DNA of 32,322 nucleotides from DAOTWY01 sp003696565 (GTDB taxonomy: Bacteria > Chloroflexota > Anaerolineae > Aggregatilineales > Phototrophicaceae). The DNA lies in NCBI GenBank assembly GCA_034435635.1, contig DAOTWY010000142.1, positions 1-32,322 of the forward strand, written 5' to 3'. The position numbers and the translations under genes were made by a program. This document shows positions 24,858 to 32,322 of the stretch, piece after piece. The first letter of the stretch is position 1, and each line of letters starts with the position of its first letter. The notes beneath the pieces were generated by a model that did no database searches, was not told the DNA's origin, and worked only from the letters and a program-made list of their open reading frames with translations.

Positions 24858-24960
24858 GATGTTCAAATCTCGTTTTAATCCGTAGTCTGTTATTGTCAAT
24901 TATAAGTGAGGATAATCAGAGGATAAATTAGGATTATGCAACGGTTTCCCTATTTTTCCG

Positions 24961-24966
24961 TATAAT
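24961..24966 (+). promoter_or_regulatory. -10 box of the GTPase gene
   Basis: A perfect TATAAT 30 nt before the ATG at 24997; the -35 region (about GCAACG at 17 nt) is weak. GGATAAGG near 24986 serves as ribosome binding site. Confidence 0.45.
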
Positions 24967-24996
24967 GGTTAAGACGGATCGTAATAGGATAAGGCT

Positions 24997-25707
24997 ATGG
25001 CAAACATATTTGACACATTGATCACGGTTATCGTCGGGACGGTCACCCGTGTGACAAGCACTATTCAAAGCAGCGTGGGAACTTTACAGGACTTTTTTTA
25101 TGTGCGGGTTTCTGGCTTGCCTTTTATCGTCTTGGGGGCACGGCAAGTGGGTAAAACAACATTGATTGAATGGTTACGCAAAAACATGAAAGACATTGAT
25201 GGCTTTGACCCAGACCCGACTGCTGCCGGTGGGCAAGATTTGCCAGATTTTACTGCAAAAATCGGTGACACTCATATGAAGCTCAAACCGACCCGTGACG
25301 TGGGCGGGGAATATGCTATGTGGGAAACAGATTGGGTAGAGCTATTCCGGCAGGCAGAACCGCGTGGCATCATCTTTATGCTGGATCACACCGATGTACA
25401 TCTACAAAAAGACGCGCTCAACTTTGTTATGCAGATGATTGATGATGATCCTGCCACAGCCAAACACTTAAAAGCGTTCTTTGTTTTGGTTAACAAGTGT
25501 GACTTGTGGGAACGAGACATGACGCTAGAGGACATCATGCTAAATTATCGTAACGAGCAACGACGGATGGCAGCCCAATCTGAGCGTGTTGGCTATAAAT
25601 ATGCTATCACTTACGGCAGCCTTTACACAGGCAAGGGCGTAAAAGCGATGATGAAAGAGTTCTTTAACGTCTTACGCCCAAAACCCAAGCCACGCAGTGA
25701 ATTATAG
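24997..25707 (+). CDS. Small Arf/Rab-like GTPase
   Basis: A 236-residue Ras-superfamily-like GTPase. P-loop GARQVGKT at 47-54, switch II Walker-B motif D101-V-G-G, guanine-specificity NKCD at 166-169, and a G5-like segment (YGSLYTGKG, about 206-214). The DVGG motif is nearer to Arf, SRPRB or MglA proteins than to translation GTPases. Residues 1-33 are a hydrophobic/amphipathic stretch that may attach it to the membrane. MglA needs MglB (a roadblock protein) as activator; none is seen nearby. A conserved Gln in the catalytic place of Ras (Q61) is not obvious; it reads DVGGEYAMW. The gene stands alone with its own promoter. Confidence 0.75.
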   Translation: MANIFDTLITVIVGTVTRVTSTIQSSVGTLQDFFYVRVSGLPFIVLGARQVGKTTLIEWLRKNMKDIDGFDPDPTAAGGQDLPDFTAKIGDTHMKLKPTRDVGGEYAMWETDWVELFRQAEPRGIIFMLDHTDVHLQKDALNFVMQMIDDDPATAKHLKAFFVLVNKCDLWERDMTLEDIMLNYRNEQRRMAAQSERVGYKYAITYGSLYTGKGVKAMMKEFFNVLRPKPKPRSEL

Positions 25708-25759
25708 GTTGCCAAAGGAGCAATTCCGATGGCAACCGTATCTACGCCATAAATGGCGT
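25707..25759. repeat. Two hairpins after the GTPase gene
   Basis: GGTTGCCA (25707-25714) pairs with TGGCAACC (25730-25737); ACGCCAT-AA-ATGGCGT (25744-25759) is a second perfect hairpin with the same AT-AA-AT centre as the GGGATAAATCCC repeats. No T-run follows, so termination is not shown. The rest of the gap to 25878 holds no gene. Confidence 0.5.
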
Positions 25760-25878
25760 TCTGCTATGGGGTAATTGTATAAAATCAGCCCTAGTTATGG
25801 GGCGGCAAAACTGGCATGCGGAGTTTATCCCTATGTGATTGCTTTGCCACCGTTATTGATCTGAAGATGCGCGGTGGG

Positions 25879-27426
25879 TTATTCACCGTTGAGACGCACC
25901 CCCCGGAAATCCGTTTGACCAGGGAACGGATGCATGACTAACCCCTCTACGTCATTGTTCACCGCGCCAATGACCGAAGCAAACCAGGGGTAAATTGTCG
26001 CACCACGATCACGGAAAATCTGCGCTAGTTGGCTATAAATTGCCGCCCGCGCTTCGGGGTCAGCGGTGATACCGGCTTGTGCAACCAGCGCATCCACTTC
26101 CTCATCTACCCAATGGGCTTCATTGCAGCAGCTACCACTAATATGGGCTTCATTAAAGTATCCTTGTGGAACGGGGCGATCTCCCCAGCCGGTGATGCCT
26201 AAATCAACTTCCATCCATTCATTATCACCATAATAGATATTTTCTGGACGCATGATGATATCCACGTCAATACAGGCTTGCTCCCATTGATTTTGTAAGG
26301 CAACAGCCAGAGCTTCATAGTTGAAAGCATCCACGACATAAAACTCGCTATAGAGACGGTCTTCGCCGGTGGCTTCTTGAATGAGCGCACATGCCTGGGC
26401 TGGATCATAGTCATATGCCTCGATGCTGTCATCAAAAAACGCGCCAAATCCAGGTCCTAGTGGGTCATAATTGCCGATTGCCCCATAACCTTCTTGGACG
26501 GTTTCTAACAATTCTTGGCGGTTGGTGGCATATTTAAACGCCTGACGTATCCGCACATCTTCCCCTAAATGCCCTTCATCAGAGCGAATACGAATAACCG
26601 GGTGTTGATTGGTTGGCACATTGAGAATTGTCACATTATCGGCATTTTCTAGCGTTGGCACTTGGGCAACATCCACCTTAAAGATGAAGTCTACTTGTCC
26701 GTTAATGAGTGCGTCGATTTGTGTTTGAGGGTTATCAATGAAGTAAAACTCTATACCGTCAAGCTGTGGCTCACCTTCTACCCAATAATTTTCATTAGCG
26801 ACCAGTACCGCCCGATCTCCTGGGGTATATTCTTGCAGGATGAACGGACCCGTGCCATTGATATTTTCAATCGCTTCTGGGTTTTGTGTGCCTTCACTTA
26901 AAATGAGCGCATGGCGTGATGCAACCCCATAGATAAAATCAGCGTTTGGTGCTGTTAGGGTGAACACAACGGTATAATCCCCGTCCGCAGCCACCTCAAA
27001 ATCACCGAGCAAACTCAGTGCGGGTGATCCCACATCCTTCAGACGGTTGTAGGTATAAACCACATCCGCCGCTGTAAAATCAGACCCATCATGGAACATC
27101 ACGCCTTCTACCAGGTCAAACGTGTATGTCAAACCGTCCGGGCTGATTTCCCAATTGGTTGCCAAATTAGGGGCGGGGATGTTTTCCGGAGTGAGTTCGA
27201 CAAGATAATCATAGATGGTACGGTTAAAGAGGATTTCGGGGTCATTACTACCGGTAGCGGGATCAAGGTTGATTGGTTCGTTCATGGCAACACGCAGCAC
27301 ACCACCGCCGCCCTGTGCCATCACACTACTCGCCGATATAACACATAGAATCAACAAAATGGCAGTCGTAAACATCAGTCGGCTGATACCACTTCTGCCC
27401 ACCAGATACTTATTATTTAAAAACAT
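25879..27426 (-). CDS. ABC transporter substrate-binding protein (SBP_bac_5, oligopeptide type)
   Basis: A 515-residue exported binding protein of the DppA/OppA family. The signal peptide runs to about residue 37 (SVMAQ) after a polar N-terminus. The mature part starts with GGVLRVAMNEPINLDPATGSND, typical for the family, with TNWEISPDGLTYTFDLVEGVMFHDGSDFTAADVVYTYNRL, the usual SBP_5 signature, at about 93-135. It captures peptides or a similar solute for import. It is not next to its permeases; ATPase (6867) and DppC-type permease (20884) in the window are candidates. ATG with GGAG about 7 nt upstream; a TATACT at 27466-27461 may be its -10. Confidence 0.92.
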   Translation of the reverse strand: MFLNNKYLVGRSGISRLMFTTAILLILCVISASSVMAQGGGGVLRVAMNEPINLDPATGSNDPEILFNRTIYDYLVELTPENIPAPNLATNWEISPDGLTYTFDLVEGVMFHDGSDFTAADVVYTYNRLKDVGSPALSLLGDFEVAADGDYTVVFTLTAPNADFIYGVASRHALILSEGTQNPEAIENINGTGPFILQEYTPGDRAVLVANENYWVEGEPQLDGIEFYFIDNPQTQIDALINGQVDFIFKVDVAQVPTLENADNVTILNVPTNQHPVIRIRSDEGHLGEDVRIRQAFKYATNRQELLETVQEGYGAIGNYDPLGPGFGAFFDDSIEAYDYDPAQACALIQEATGEDRLYSEFYVVDAFNYEALAVALQNQWEQACIDVDIIMRPENIYYGDNEWMEVDLGITGWGDRPVPQGYFNEAHISGSCCNEAHWVDEEVDALVAQAGITADPEARAAIYSQLAQIFRDRGATIYPWFASVIGAVNNDVEGLVMHPFPGQTDFRGVRLNGE

Positions 27427-27460
27427 GGGGTTTCTCCATTTGTGCCTTACATCAAATTAC

Positions 27461-27466
27461 AGTATA
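27461..27466 (-). promoter_or_regulatory. Candidate -10 box of the binding-protein gene
   Basis: TATACT (one mismatch) on the minus strand, 34 nt upstream of the ATG at 27426. No good -35 hexamer is seen. Confidence 0.3.
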
Positions 27467-27550
27467 ACACTTAGTAGACGTAACACAGCGATAGAATCTT
27501 ACATTTGTTCTGTTTTTCCCATCTATCTTTAAGTTTTCCAAGGGGTTTTT

Positions 27551-28327
27551 ATGACTCTGCCTGATATATCCGATGTTCAACCGACCCGTATCACACTGCA
27601 CCGCGCATCGCAAATTTTACTAACAGCCCGTCTCATCGGGTTAGACCCGCTACCTAACCATCTACGTCATAGCCTGATCCCCATCCCCGACGGAGTCACC
27701 ACCGGGGAATTGAACTTTGGAGGAGAGCTAAGGCTAGATTTCACCACCGGTGCGATCCACTATCAGCAAGCAGGCAAAACGGTCTTTACAGTAGAAGCCA
27801 CAGGACGCAGCCAAGTGTCAATGTTTGAAGCGGTTTATCATCATTTCAAACAAGTAGGGATCGACTTGCATCCAGATGCATCCCGCGTGACAGAGCAAGC
27901 CCTTTTTGACTTTAATACAGATGCCGCTAGTCGTTTTAATGAAATGATGTGGCGGATGTTCCAGGCATTAGCACGGGTCAAAGCGCGTTTTTTAGGCTTT
28001 CAGACTCCGCTTGTATTGTGGTCACACGGGTTTGATCTATCCACATTGTGGTTCCCTAGCGGCTTTGATGAAGAGACAGACCCGCACCTCAACATTGGGT
28101 TTTCCCCTGGCACGCCAGATATTGGTCAGCCATATATTTATTTTTATGCCTACCCTGTCCCACCAGACCTGCCGAATTTAATCCCAACGGCGTTTGAATG
28201 GCAAACAGGCTGGCGTACCCCCGGCGGGGTATTAACCTATGACCACTTAAAGACAGAAACCGACCCAGAAACAACCGTTACACAATTGCTATCACGGGTT
28301 TATGACGTGGTTAAGACGATGATCTAA
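27551..28327 (+). CDS. DUF5996 family protein
   Basis: A 258-residue soluble protein of unknown function. The order of conserved blocks fits DUF5996: TLHRASQILLTARL near the start, PNHLRHSLI, then FDFTTG-like strand, VSMFEAVYHHFKQVGID, FDFNTDAASRFNEMMWRMF, a W-S-HGFDLST segment (FWGSFDL in other members), and the tail with AYPVP and PGGVLTYD. ATG start with AAGGGG about 6 nt upstream. No enzyme motif is known for the family. It stands alone, divergent from the binding-protein gene. Confidence 0.75.
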   Translation: MTLPDISDVQPTRITLHRASQILLTARLIGLDPLPNHLRHSLIPIPDGVTTGELNFGGELRLDFTTGAIHYQQAGKTVFTVEATGRSQVSMFEAVYHHFKQVGIDLHPDASRVTEQALFDFNTDAASRFNEMMWRMFQALARVKARFLGFQTPLVLWSHGFDLSTLWFPSGFDEETDPHLNIGFSPGTPDIGQPYIYFYAYPVPPDLPNLIPTAFEWQTGWRTPGGVLTYDHLKTETDPETTVTQLLSRVYDVVKTMI

Positions 28328-28476
28328 CACGGTTGAGCGCACCTTTGTACGGATATTTCACAACTGTATGAGATGGTGGGTTATTTGCAAATTAAGTGTT
28401 AAATTTGCGTAACTTGGGCATAACTAGCGTTAGAATATATTTATGACGACAGCATAACGCAAAGGGAAAGCCATTC

Positions 28477-29160
28477 ATGCCAGAAACAATTTTAATTGTG
28501 GATGATGAACAGCGCATTATTGACCTAGCACAGATGTATTTGGAGCAAGAAGGGTATGTTGTTGAAAGCAGCACCGATGGCGCAGAGGCTTATACCAAAA
28601 TTCGTCAAAATCCGCCGGGGTTAATCGTATTAGATTTAATGCTGCCGGGGATGGACGGGTTAGAAATTTGCCGGCGTGTAAGAGCGGAATCCGATGTGCC
28701 AATTATTATGTTAACAGCACGAAGTGATGACATTGATAAAATTGTCGGGTTAGAACTAGGCGCAGATGATTATTTGACTAAACCGTTTAATCCCCGCGAA
28801 CTTGTCGCCCGTGTGAAGGCGATTTTACGGCGCGGTAACATGGTAGATAAACGCCAACATGACCACGCTGGTGTTATCACCATTGGTAATCTTTCTATAG
28901 ACCCAGAACGCCGTAGTGTTAAGGTAGATGGGCAACCGATTGACTTGCGCATGAAAGAATTTGATTTACTCGTCACCCTCGCGCGTGATCCGGGCTTGGT
29001 GTTTAGTCGTGAAAAATTGCTAGAAGTTGTTTGGGGTTATGATTTTGCTGGGGAAACACGCACAGTTGATGTGCACATCGCTCATCTGCGGCACAAACTA
29101 GATGGTATGACCGCCACCATTGAAACCGTATGGGGTGTCGGATACAAACTAGAAGGATGA
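28477..29160 (+). CDS. OmpR/PhoB-family response regulator
   Basis: A 227-residue two-component regulator. The receiver domain has the acidic pair D9/D10, phospho-acceptor D53 (LIVLDLMLPG), T80 and K102 (TKPF). A winged-helix DNA-binding domain (about 130-225) with the usual TRTVDVHIAHLRHKL recognition helix follows. It should bind direct repeats in promoters when phosphorylated. The partner kinase starts 3 nt after its stop. The ribosome binding site is AAGGGAAAG before the ATG. Confidence 0.95.
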   Translation: MPETILIVDDEQRIIDLAQMYLEQEGYVVESSTDGAEAYTKIRQNPPGLIVLDLMLPGMDGLEICRRVRAESDVPIIMLTARSDDIDKIVGLELGADDYLTKPFNPRELVARVKAILRRGNMVDKRQHDHAGVITIGNLSIDPERRSVKVDGQPIDLRMKEFDLLVTLARDPGLVFSREKLLEVVWGYDFAGETRTVDVHIAHLRHKLDGMTATIETVWGVGYKLEG

Positions 29161-29163
29161 CAT

Positions 29164-30624
29164 GTGCAGTCATTACGCTTTAGGCTGTTAATCTCTTATT
29201 TGCTACTTCTGGTTGTCACCATCGGGGCGATTGGCGTGGCGATCTTCTTTACAACCGGCGCACGCCCCATGCCGCCACAACAAACCTATGATCGCTTAGC
29301 AGCGTTGATGCGCGGCTTAAACTTGACCAACCTCATCATCGAGTTTCGTCGTAACCGTGAAGTGGTCACCGGTGGGGAGCTATTAGCCAGCTTTGCGGAA
29401 ACACGCGATGTCCGTGTCATCGGAATAACCCTATCAAATATGGAAGACCCCAACCATGTCATTGTGGTCTATGATAGTGCAGGCACGCTAGAACGCGACC
29501 AACCCTTAACACTGCATCGTGATGAAAACTACCGCGCCCCAACGCCCCCTGTTTTGCAAGATCGTCAACGGCTTATTTATGGTAGTTTTTTAGAAGACGG
29601 ACAAGAATGGTTGTTTGCAGCTGTGGTGGAAAACCGTCCACGCGGTGGCAATATTGCGCTTATGGTTGCATCAGAACGCCCGACCGAATCCCTCCAGCAA
29701 TTACTGCTTGATCTTGGGGCAGATTTAAGCTTTCCGGTTATACAAGGGGTTGGTATTGGCGTGGTGATTGCTACATTGCTCGCTATCGCCATTACCCGAA
29801 CCATTGATAAACCGTTACGAAACGTCAGCCAAGCCGCCGCAGCCATTGCACAAGGGGATTTTGATCAACAAGCCCCAATCAGCGGACCCAAAGAAGTCCG
29901 TAACGTCGCAGAGGCTTTTAACCACATGAGTGCAGAAGTCCGTGCCGCACAACAAGCCCAACGCGATTTTATGGCAAACGTCAGTCATGACCTGAAAACG
30001 CCATTGACTTCTATTCAAGGGTATTCACAGGCGATTATTGACGGCACAGCCAAAAACCCAGCCCGTGCCGCGGAGATTATTTATGATGAGGCGAGCCGCC
30101 TAACACGCATGGTTATTCAATTAACTGACCTAGCAAGGATGCAAGCCGGGCAGTTATCTATGCACAAAGTCCCAATTAATTTAAGTGAGATCACGCGCAC
30201 GGTTGCACAAAATATGCTGGTGGTGGCACGCAAAAAAAATATCAGCCTGCAAATTGATGTGCAACCACTCCCCCCCATTAAAGCGGATGGCGACCGGATT
30301 GTGCAGGTACTCAACAACCTCGTCGGCAATGCTATCAAATATACTCAGCCCGGTGGACGTGTATTAGTCCGCACAAGAGAAGCCCAAAACGGTGTAGAAC
30401 TAATTGTGAGCGATAACGGACCCGGTATCCCAGAAAAAGACTTGCCCCGCATTTTTGAGCGGTTTTATCAGGTCGATAAAACACGCGGACCATCACGCGG
30501 AACCGGCTTGGGGTTGGCAATCACTCATGAGATTGTCCAAATGCACAACGGCAAAATCAACGTGCAAAGCATTGAAGGGCATGGTACACAATTCACGGTC
30601 TGGTTGCCCATGGATACCACTTAA
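29164..30624 (+). CDS. Sensor histidine kinase (BaeS/PhoR type)
   Basis: A 486-residue membrane kinase, partner of the preceding regulator. TM1 about 8-30, an extracytoplasmic sensor region of about 150 residues with no known fold, TM2 about 190-212, a HAMP domain (about 213-265), HisKA with H275 (NVSHDLKTPLTS), and the ATPase domain with N-box (LNNLVGNAIKYT, N389), G1 DNGPG (417-421), F-box FERFYQ and G2 GTGLG (446-450). All catalytic residues are present. It uses a GTG start 3 nt after the regulator stop; GAAGGA at the end of that gene is its ribosome binding site. What it senses cannot be read from the sequence. Confidence 0.95.
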   Translation: MQSLRFRLLISYLLLLVVTIGAIGVAIFFTTGARPMPPQQTYDRLAALMRGLNLTNLIIEFRRNREVVTGGELLASFAETRDVRVIGITLSNMEDPNHVIVVYDSAGTLERDQPLTLHRDENYRAPTPPVLQDRQRLIYGSFLEDGQEWLFAAVVENRPRGGNIALMVASERPTESLQQLLLDLGADLSFPVIQGVGIGVVIATLLAIAITRTIDKPLRNVSQAAAAIAQGDFDQQAPISGPKEVRNVAEAFNHMSAEVRAAQQAQRDFMANVSHDLKTPLTSIQGYSQAIIDGTAKNPARAAEIIYDEASRLTRMVIQLTDLARMQAGQLSMHKVPINLSEITRTVAQNMLVVARKKNISLQIDVQPLPPIKADGDRIVQVLNNLVGNAIKYTQPGGRVLVRTREAQNGVELIVSDNGPGIPEKDLPRIFERFYQVDKTRGPSRGTGLGLAITHEIVQMHNGKINVQSIEGHGTQFTVWLPMDTT

Positions 30625-30632
30625 AGCCCAAC

Positions 30633-30660
30633 TTGACAGGTTCTTATAGACGATTATCAT
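30633..30660 (+). promoter_or_regulatory. Promoter of the DUF554 gene
   Basis: A perfect -35 TTGACA (30633-30638), a 16-nt spacer and TATCAT (30655-30660), beginning only 8 nt after the histidine-kinase stop. Transcription would start near 30667. Confidence 0.6.
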
Positions 30661-30661
30661 C

Positions 30662-30674
30662 AGAAGAATCTTCT
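30662..30674. promoter_or_regulatory. Palindrome at the start site of the DUF554 transcript
   Basis: AGAAGA-A-TCTTCT, a 13-bp perfect palindrome around a central base, right on the predicted start of transcription. This is where a repressor would block RNA polymerase; the regulator is unknown. Confidence 0.35.
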
Positions 30675-30754
30675 ATCTGCGGCATGAAGATTAATCTGCC
30701 ACGCCATAAATGGGGCTAAATTTTGAACAATTAATTACAGAAGGGTAAAAGGCT

Positions 30755-31525
30755 TTGGGTGGGACGGTCTTAAATGTCATCACGGTTTTATTTGGCGGCA
30801 CTTTAGGGTTGATTGTGGGTAATCGCCTCTCCAAGCGGATGCAAGAAAGCATTATCACCAGTTTGGCACTTGTCACGCTTACAGTGGGGATGGGAAACGC
30901 CTTCCAAACAGGCAATCCAATTATTACGCTGTTGAGTGTGGCAATTGGGGTATTAATTGGCGAACTCTTGCGAGTTGATCTTGGGTTAGAGTGGCTGGCA
31001 GGTTGGTTACAGGCGCGCTTTGGCGGGTTAGATTCCAGCAAAGTTGATTCCAGTAAAGTTCAAGTAGAGGATGGTCAGCTTTCCCCACGTGAACGCTTTA
31101 TCACGGGGTTTGTTACGGCAAGCTTGGTATTCTGCGTTGGTCCTTTAACAATGTTAGGGTCTATTCAGGATGGCATGGGTTTACAAGAAGGCTTCCAAGC
31201 ATTAGCTATCAAAAGCACGTTGGATGGCTTTGCAGCGATGGCATTCGCGGCGAGTTTTGGCGTGGGGGTGTTGTTTACAACACTAACGGTGTTCTTTTTT
31301 CAGGGGGGATTGGCGTTACTCGGCGCGCTGGCAGGAGAATTTATGACAACGGACATGATGAATGAAATGACTGCTGCCGGTGGCGTATTGTTAATTGGTT
31401 TGGCTATCGTCATGTTAGAGATCAAACCAATACGAATCGCAAACTTTCTACCAGCTTTGATCATCGCGCCGTTGCTAGTTGCTATTGCCGCTGCTCTTGG
31501 GATCGCATATTATCCTGCGTTGTGA
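30755..31525 (+). CDS. DUF554 family membrane protein (YqgA-like)
   Basis: A 256-residue inner-membrane protein with about six to seven hydrophobic segments. The N-terminus GGTVLNVITVLFGGTLGLIVGN and the FCVGPLTMLGSIQDG block (about 128-142) are marks of DUF554/YqgA. The usual family start (M.GT..N) puts the start at TTG 30755, preceded by AAGGGTAAAAGG. The function is unknown, perhaps transport. It has its own promoter. It ends 1 nt before the stop of the convergent FHA gene. Confidence 0.85.
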   Translation: MGGTVLNVITVLFGGTLGLIVGNRLSKRMQESIITSLALVTLTVGMGNAFQTGNPIITLLSVAIGVLIGELLRVDLGLEWLAGWLQARFGGLDSSKVDSSKVQVEDGQLSPRERFITGFVTASLVFCVGPLTMLGSIQDGMGLQEGFQALAIKSTLDGFAAMAFAASFGVGVLFTTLTVFFFQGGLALLGALAGEFMTTDMMNEMTAAGGVLLIGLAIVMLEIKPIRIANFLPALIIAPLLVAIAAALGIAYYPAL

Positions 31526-31526
31526 T

Positions 31527-32093
31527 CTATAGCTGCGAGTCATCAAAATAAACCGTAAAGACCATATTACCCAGGCGCAAGCGATCTCCATCACGCAATT
31601 GGTGGGCTTCTTTTGAGTCTAATTGTGTACCATTGATAAATGTGCCGTTGCTGCTCCCTAAGTCACGGATTGTTAACCGCTTACCAGAGAGATGCAACAC
31701 AGCATGACGGCGGCTGATCCCCATGCTATACCCACCATAAGGCATTAAATCAATGTCTGGTATATAGTTGGCTTGTGGGTCACGCCGCCCTAAAATCATA
31801 TCTCTTCCTTCATAGGGGCGGAACAACAACCCCTCTGGTAAGCCATCAACTTCTAAGCGGAGCATCATATGTTTATCAAAAACGCTCGTTCCTTCGCGCT
31901 GTACGACGGCATCCACATCCACGCGGACAGTATCAGCAGGGTCATCATCTATATGTTCTACGAGAGATTGACTAATACCGCGTGTACTGCTAACAGGTTG
32001 CCGCATATCAATCTCAATTGGCTCTCCACAATTTTCACAAAAAACAATACCAACACGATTTTCATAACCACAATTGACACACAGTCTTGCCAT
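31527..32093 (-). CDS. FHA-domain protein with N-terminal zinc ribbon
   Basis: A 188-residue cytoplasmic protein. Residues 1-25 form a zinc ribbon with C5, C8, C19 and C22 (CVNCG ... CENCG). Residues about 95-183 are an FHA domain that binds phosphothreonine peptides: LGR (R-containing first loop), GISRRHAVL with the conserved S and H, and RDLGSSNGTFING. The linker between (25-75) is acidic and Ser/Thr-rich and holds several TRG/DTVR sites where a kinase could act. It is a likely reader or substrate of the Ser/Thr kinases of the cell, such as those at 8955-12786, though they are 20 kb away. ATG start with AGAGGTG 5 nt upstream. Confidence 0.9.
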   Translation of the reverse strand: MARLCVNCGYENRVGIVFCENCGEPIEIDMRQPVSSTRGISQSLVEHIDDDPADTVRVDVDAVVQREGTSVFDKHMMLRLEVDGLPEGLLFRPYEGRDMILGRRDPQANYIPDIDLMPYGGYSMGISRRHAVLHLSGKRLTIRDLGSSNGTFINGTQLDSKEAHQLRDGDRLRLGNMVFTVYFDDSQL

Positions 32094-32106
32094 AACACAC
32101 CTCTTT

Positions 32107-32322
32107 TTATACGAAACTAGATGCGATAAATTCTGCTAAATGAATGACTTTTGCCGGTTTACCAGCACGGGTTAACCCGCCGTTGATTTGCATTAAGCAG
32201 CCACAGTCCCCTGTGATGATATAATCAGCATCCAATGATTGAATCTGTTCAATTTTACGTTGTAGCATCGCCCCACTGATGTTGGACATTTTAACAGCAA
32301 ACAGCCCCCCAAAACCACAACA
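32107..32322 (-). CDS. LutA/LldE-like iron-sulfur protein, 3' part only
   Basis: The last 71 residues of a gene running off the right edge; the frame is open to the border. It starts CCGFGGLFAVK, the second cysteine-rich CCG motif, and has DCGCLMQINGGL and HLAEFIASS, matching the end of the lactate-oxidation iron-sulfur subunit LutA (LldE) and related glycolate-oxidase subunits. Its full-length relatives have about 240 residues. The gene ends 13 nt before the FHA gene, so the two may be on one mRNA. The partner genes (LutB, LutC) would lie outside the window, if present. Confidence 0.8.
   Translation of the reverse strand, partial: CCGFGGLFAVKMSNISGAMLQRKIEQIQSLDADYIITGDCGCLMQINGGLTRAGKPAKVIHLAEFIASSFV

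Noticed and set aside
24857..24899. Fourteen extra codons before the ATG of the protease
   Set aside because: Starts at a TTG with no ribosome binding site and would put polar residues before the signal peptide.
25870..25878. Terminator for the binding-protein gene (CCACCG ... CGGTGG)
   Set aside because: The stem is 6 bp with a 19-nt loop and no T-run.
1..32322. tRNA, rRNA, CRISPR or prophage genes
   Set aside because: No cloverleaf ends, no repeat-spacer pattern and no phage structural genes were seen; the only mobile element is the IS.

Overview
The window is a stretch of bacterial chromosome of moderate GC, with about 26 protein genes and one complete insertion sequence. I see no rRNA, tRNA, CRISPR array, prophage or plasmid functions. 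The mix of genes fits a Chloroflexota bacterium, probably Anaerolineae-like: membrane Ser/Thr kinases with SH3 or CARDB outer domains, an FHA protein with a zinc ribbon, a C-terminal J-domain protein, a fused DppD-DppF ATPase, a large GT39-like membrane glycosyltransferase, secreted SH3 and Calx-beta proteins, and a LutA-type iron-sulfur protein. This is inference from gene content; there is no marker RNA to confirm it.

Layout. 1-2640: a secreted FecR/SH3 protein (-), a 150-residue remnant-like half of a galactokinase (+), and a small SpoIIAA-like protein (-). 2690-4359: a complete IS200/IS605-family element with TnpA and TnpB, whose two ends can be placed from their hairpins and guide tetranucleotides. 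It sits between a good sigma70-type promoter with an upstream 14-bp palindrome and the SpoIIAA-like gene. 4526-6754: glycerol kinase followed 3 nt later by a J-domain protein. 6867-8909: fused oligopeptide-type ABC ATPase. 8955-15624: a run of minus-strand genes (enoyl-CoA hydratase, beta-propeller exported protein, small membrane protein, two tandem membrane kinases). 15764-18097: membrane glycosyltransferase (+). 18163-19545: M20 dipeptidase (-). 19635-21729: an overlapping plus-strand cluster of a second SpoIIAA-like protein, an alpha/beta hydrolase and a DppC-type permease. 21739-24857: thermonuclease-like lipoprotein and a subtilisin-like protease (-). 24997-25707: small Arf-like GTPase (+). 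25879-27426: oligopeptide-type substrate-binding protein (-). 27551-31525: DUF5996 protein, an OmpR-type two-component system and a DUF554 membrane protein (+). 31527-32322: FHA protein and the 3' part of a LutA-like gene (-).

How the genes work together. Peptide use is a recurring theme: ATPases, one permease and one binding protein of an oligopeptide transporter lie at three separate places, with an M20 dipeptidase and a secreted protease nearby; the DppB-type permease is not in the window. Signalling is a second theme: two receptor-like kinases, an FHA reader, a two-component pair and a small GTPase. The most unusual items are the half galactokinase with its catalytic motifs replaced, the pair of SpoIIAA-like paralogues, the placement of the IS between a promoter/palindrome and one of them, and a short palindrome (core GGGATAAATCCC) that recurs between genes and twice supplies a stop codon.
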